Under the pieces are notes generated by a model. The model was not told where the DNA came from. It worked only from the letters and a program-made list of their open reading frames with translations, and searched no databases. A stretch of DNA of 34,775 nucleotides from positions 1-34,775 of the forward strand of contig WRBM01000021.1 of the NCBI GenBank assembly GCA_009784525.1, given 5' to 3'. A program made the translations under genes and the position numbers. This document shows, piece after piece, positions 33,337 through 34,775 of the stretch. The DNA comes from Erysipelotrichales bacterium (GTDB lineage: Bacteria > Bacillota_I > Bacilli_A > Acholeplasmatales > WRBM01). Position 1 is the stretch's first letter. Each line of letters opens with the position of its first letter.

Positions 33337-33365
33337 TTGACAAAGAGAAACTTTTTTGATAGAAT
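33337..33365 (+). promoter_or_regulatory. Promoter of the NiCo riboswitch/CDF transcript
   Basis: A perfect TTGACA (33337-33342), a 17-bp spacer and TAGAAT (33360-33365). Transcription would start near 33372, just ahead of the riboswitch. Confidence 0.75.
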
Positions 33366-33384
33366 ATGCATATAATAAACTATA

Positions 33385-33470
33385 AATCTGAGCAGGCGAG
33401 TGCTAAGCACTGGGGCCGGGCTGCGAAAGTGGCAATAGGTAAATAATCTACCTGTGGGACAGTATGACTA
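33385..33470 (+). ncRNA. NiCo (czcD) riboswitch aptamer
   Basis: The segment holds the conserved NiCo aptamer core in order: CTGAGCAGGC, a short hairpin (AGTGC-TAA-GCACT), GGGCCGGGCTGCGAAAG, TGGCAA, a hairpin (AGGTA…TACCT), and the closing GTGGGACAGT. This is the czcD-type riboswitch, which binds Ni2+ or Co2+ cooperatively and controls metal exporters. The gene directly downstream is a cation diffusion facilitator, as expected. The 3' closing strand overlaps the terminator stem at 33451-33496, so metal binding should stop terminator formation and switch the exporter on. It is very close in layout to Erysipelotrichaceae and Clostridia examples. Confidence 0.93.
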
Positions 33471-33504
33471 AAAATAGTCAAAACTATGTCCGCAGGTTTT
33501 TTTT
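33451..33504 (+). terminator. Riboswitch-controlled intrinsic terminator
   Basis: CCTGTGGGACA (33451-33461) pairs with TGTCCGCAGG (33487-33496), with an inner TGACTA/TAGTCA hairpin, followed by TTTTTTTT (33497-33504). It shares the GTGGGACAG strand with the aptamer, so only one of the two structures can form. Confidence 0.88.
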
Positions 33505-33539
33505 ATGTGAAACGTGCGGAAAAAATAAGGGGAATACTA

Positions 33540-34439
33540 ATGGAAAAATCAAAAATAGCTTCAAGAAGTGCGCGTTTAATTATTAAAGTTTCAATCGTTA
33601 ATATTACTGTTAATCTAATATTAACAATCTTAAAAATGATTTTTGGATTCTTTTATGGTAATTTATCGGTTATTTCTGATGCTCTACATTCTGCCTCAGA
33701 TTTAGCGACTTCTTTCTTAATAATCATAATTGTCTTTATTTCCAGTCCAAAAGCTGATAAAAAACACAATTATGGTCATGAAAAAATTGAATCGCTTGCG
33801 ACACTATTTATCGCTTGTTTTTTAGCTTCACTAGGCGCATTTTTAATTTGGCAAGGTGTATCAGGTATCATTTCGCCTGTTTATGCTGAAATTAATTTTT
33901 ATTTGATTGGCGTAACCGTATTATCGCTTGTTTTTAAAGAAGGATTATTTTGGTTTGGAATACATTATGCAAAAAAACTAGACTCAGAAATTCTTAAGGC
34001 TGATGCTTGGCACAGCCGCTCTGATAGTTTATCTTCGGTAGCTGTTCTTATAGGATTAATTGCGACTCACTTTATCGGCAATAATATAGCAGAAAGCATT
34101 GTCGTCTTAATTATTTCTTTATTTATCCTTAAAGTTGCTTTTGGTATTTTTAGGACTGCAGTAAATCAATTAACTGATAAGGCTGTTAATGATGATATTT
34201 ACAATAAAATAAAAGAAATATCCTCGCAAGTAATTGGTGTTAAAGCAATTGACAACTTAAGAACAAGGATGTTCGGAAGTTCTATTTATGTTGATATTGA
34301 AATAGCTGTTGATGGTTCCTTAACTGTTAATGAATCACATGCAATAGCTGAACATGTTCATGACAAACTTGAATCTTCTGTTGATTTAAGGATTAAACAT
34401 TGCACTGTCCACGTTAATCCTATTAATGAAAATAATTAA
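33540..34439 (+). CDS. Cation diffusion facilitator (CDF) family Ni2+/Co2+ exporter
   Basis: A 299-residue secondary transporter that exports divalent metal in exchange for protons. Six membrane helices; the metal site residues are in helix 2 (DALHSASDLATS) and helix 5 (ADAWHSRSDSLSS), giving the HxxxD pattern. The cytosolic C-terminal domain (about 215-299) has the dimer fold with conserved His residues (NESHAIAEHVHDKL, KHCTVHVNP). The start at 33540 follows AAGGGG; an ATG at 33486 lies within the terminator and is rejected. The NiCo riboswitch upstream predicts Ni2+/Co2+ as the inducing metals, so they are the likely substrates; many CDF proteins also move Zn2+ or Fe2+. It is a single-gene transcript. 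Confidence 0.95.
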   Translation: MEKSKIASRSARLIIKVSIVNITVNLILTILKMIFGFFYGNLSVISDALHSASDLATSFLIIIIVFISSPKADKKHNYGHEKIESLATLFIACFLASLGAFLIWQGVSGIISPVYAEINFYLIGVTVLSLVFKEGLFWFGIHYAKKLDSEILKADAWHSRSDSLSSVAVLIGLIATHFIGNNIAESIVVLIISLFILKVAFGIFRTAVNQLTDKAVNDDIYNKIKEISSQVIGVKAIDNLRTRMFGSSIYVDIEIAVDGSLTVNESHAIAEHVHDKLESSVDLRIKHCTVHVNPINENN

Positions 34440-34466
34440 AAAACACTTTCTGATTTCGAAAGTGTT
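34440..34466. terminator. Terminator-like hairpin after the CDF gene
   Basis: AACACTTTC and GAAAGTGTT form a perfect 9-bp stem with a 7-nt loop right after the stop codon. The T-run is poor on the plus strand but good on the minus strand (GTTTTTTAA), so it may act in both directions. 34467-34643 shows nothing further; an open frame at 34523-34762 has no ribosome site and lies mostly in the repeat. Confidence 0.65.
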
Positions 34467-34643
34467 CATTCATAAATTATATTCTAAATTAAATACATTT
34501 TAAAGGAATAATATTATTAGTTTTGTCAATCGAAATAATGTCTTTAGCTAAATTACCCGCCCTCACTAATAGGCATTTGCAATCTTTCCAAAGCCTTGAA
34601 ATTTTTAGAAGCAGTATTTCCCGGATTACTGTTTTTTTTGTTT

Positions 34644-34775
34644 TTAGGAATTTCTATTTTCATCAAGCATATGCAAGAATTTTGCTCAAAATCATTCTCA
34701 AAATTACAGTTTTATTTGCTTTATCTAGAACGTTTTCTAAAAGGAAAAAAAGTTTAAATTAATCCTTGTTTTTAC
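34644..34775 (+). repeat. Dispersed repeat (copy 2), cut by the right edge
   Basis: Begins TTAGGAATTTCTATTTTCAT and reaches CCTTGTTTTTAC at the last base. It matches the repeat at 206-378 (which is on the minus strand) in several blocks, but is shorter in the middle. In copy 1 the TnpB remnant follows directly after the matching end, so a TnpB sequence or the same element may continue just outside the window. Confidence 0.6.

Noticed and set aside
33486-33539. Upstream ATG for the CDF gene
   Set aside because: It lies inside the terminator stem of the riboswitch and has no ribosome site; the ATG at 33540 follows AAGGGG.
34523-34762. 79-codon open frame on the plus strand near the right edge
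   Set aside because: No Shine-Dalgarno, AT-rich composition, and more than half lies in the repeat. Its weak protein-level likeness to the 224-457 frame follows from the DNA repeat.
1-34775. Mycoplasma-type code with TGA as Trp
   Set aside because: Conserved Trp positions are TGG, and TGA ends several genes at expected places (ntpF, ntpD).

Overview
The window is AT-rich bacterial DNA from a low-GC Firmicute. It uses the standard genetic code: Trp is TGG, and TGA is used as a stop (for example at the ends of ntpF and ntpD). Several traits point to a fermentative, anaerobe-like Bacilli/Erysipelotrichia or Acholeplasma/Izemoplasma-type lineage: a Na+/H+ V-type ATPase of the Enterococcus type, L-lactate dehydrogenase, a NiCo riboswitch, BspA-type lipoproteins, and large exported proteins that end in a transmembrane helix plus a basic tail instead of LPXTG. 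The lineage is inference; the sequence alone does not fix it.

Layout. 1-378: a C-terminal TnpB remnant and an adjoining repeat. 390-1262: pdxS. 1263-1571: a divergent promoter region, followed by a secreted Ig-like protein (1572-2615). 2819-5746: three minus-strand exported proteins. One BspA-like lipoprotein is intact; a tandem copy is frameshifted; a third gene is split into two overlapping frames. 6065-11596: a giant surface protein combining an NAGPA-type phosphodiester glycosidase with a purple-acid-phosphatase-type metallophosphatase. 11939-22223: an operon-like run holding ntpF-I-K-E-C-G-A-B-D, then an alpha/beta hydrolase and ldh. 22353-25263: a P-type cation ATPase and a small membrane protein. 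25465-28322: a GNAT acetyltransferase, a DUF1576-like membrane protein and a uridine-kinase-like protein. 28441-29880: a phospholipase D/cardiolipin synthase-like protein. 30123-33137: a CotH-type surface protein with five 78-residue repeats. 33385-34439: a NiCo riboswitch controlling a cation diffusion facilitator. 34644-34775: a second copy of the left-edge repeat, in opposite orientation.

How the genes work together. The ntp cluster encodes the full V1 and Vo parts of a rotary ATPase in the order known from Enterococcus hirae, but the downstream ntpH and ntpJ genes are replaced by a lipase-like hydrolase and ldh. The ion site of the rotor subunit is largely of the Na+ type. The CDF exporter would be induced by Ni2+/Co2+ through antitermination.

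The least expected signal is regulatory. Three surface-protein genes far apart in the window (1572, 11596, 33137) each have a 17-bp direct repeat of TGTCGA-like units with an exact 10-bp period upstream. In two of them the repeat ends exactly 33 bp before the -10 box, and a LacI/CcpA-like palindrome follows that -10. The repeat resembles the binding-site design of OmpR/PhoB-family regulators. Because one target carries two phosphate-releasing domains, a phosphate-responsive surface regulon is a testable idea.
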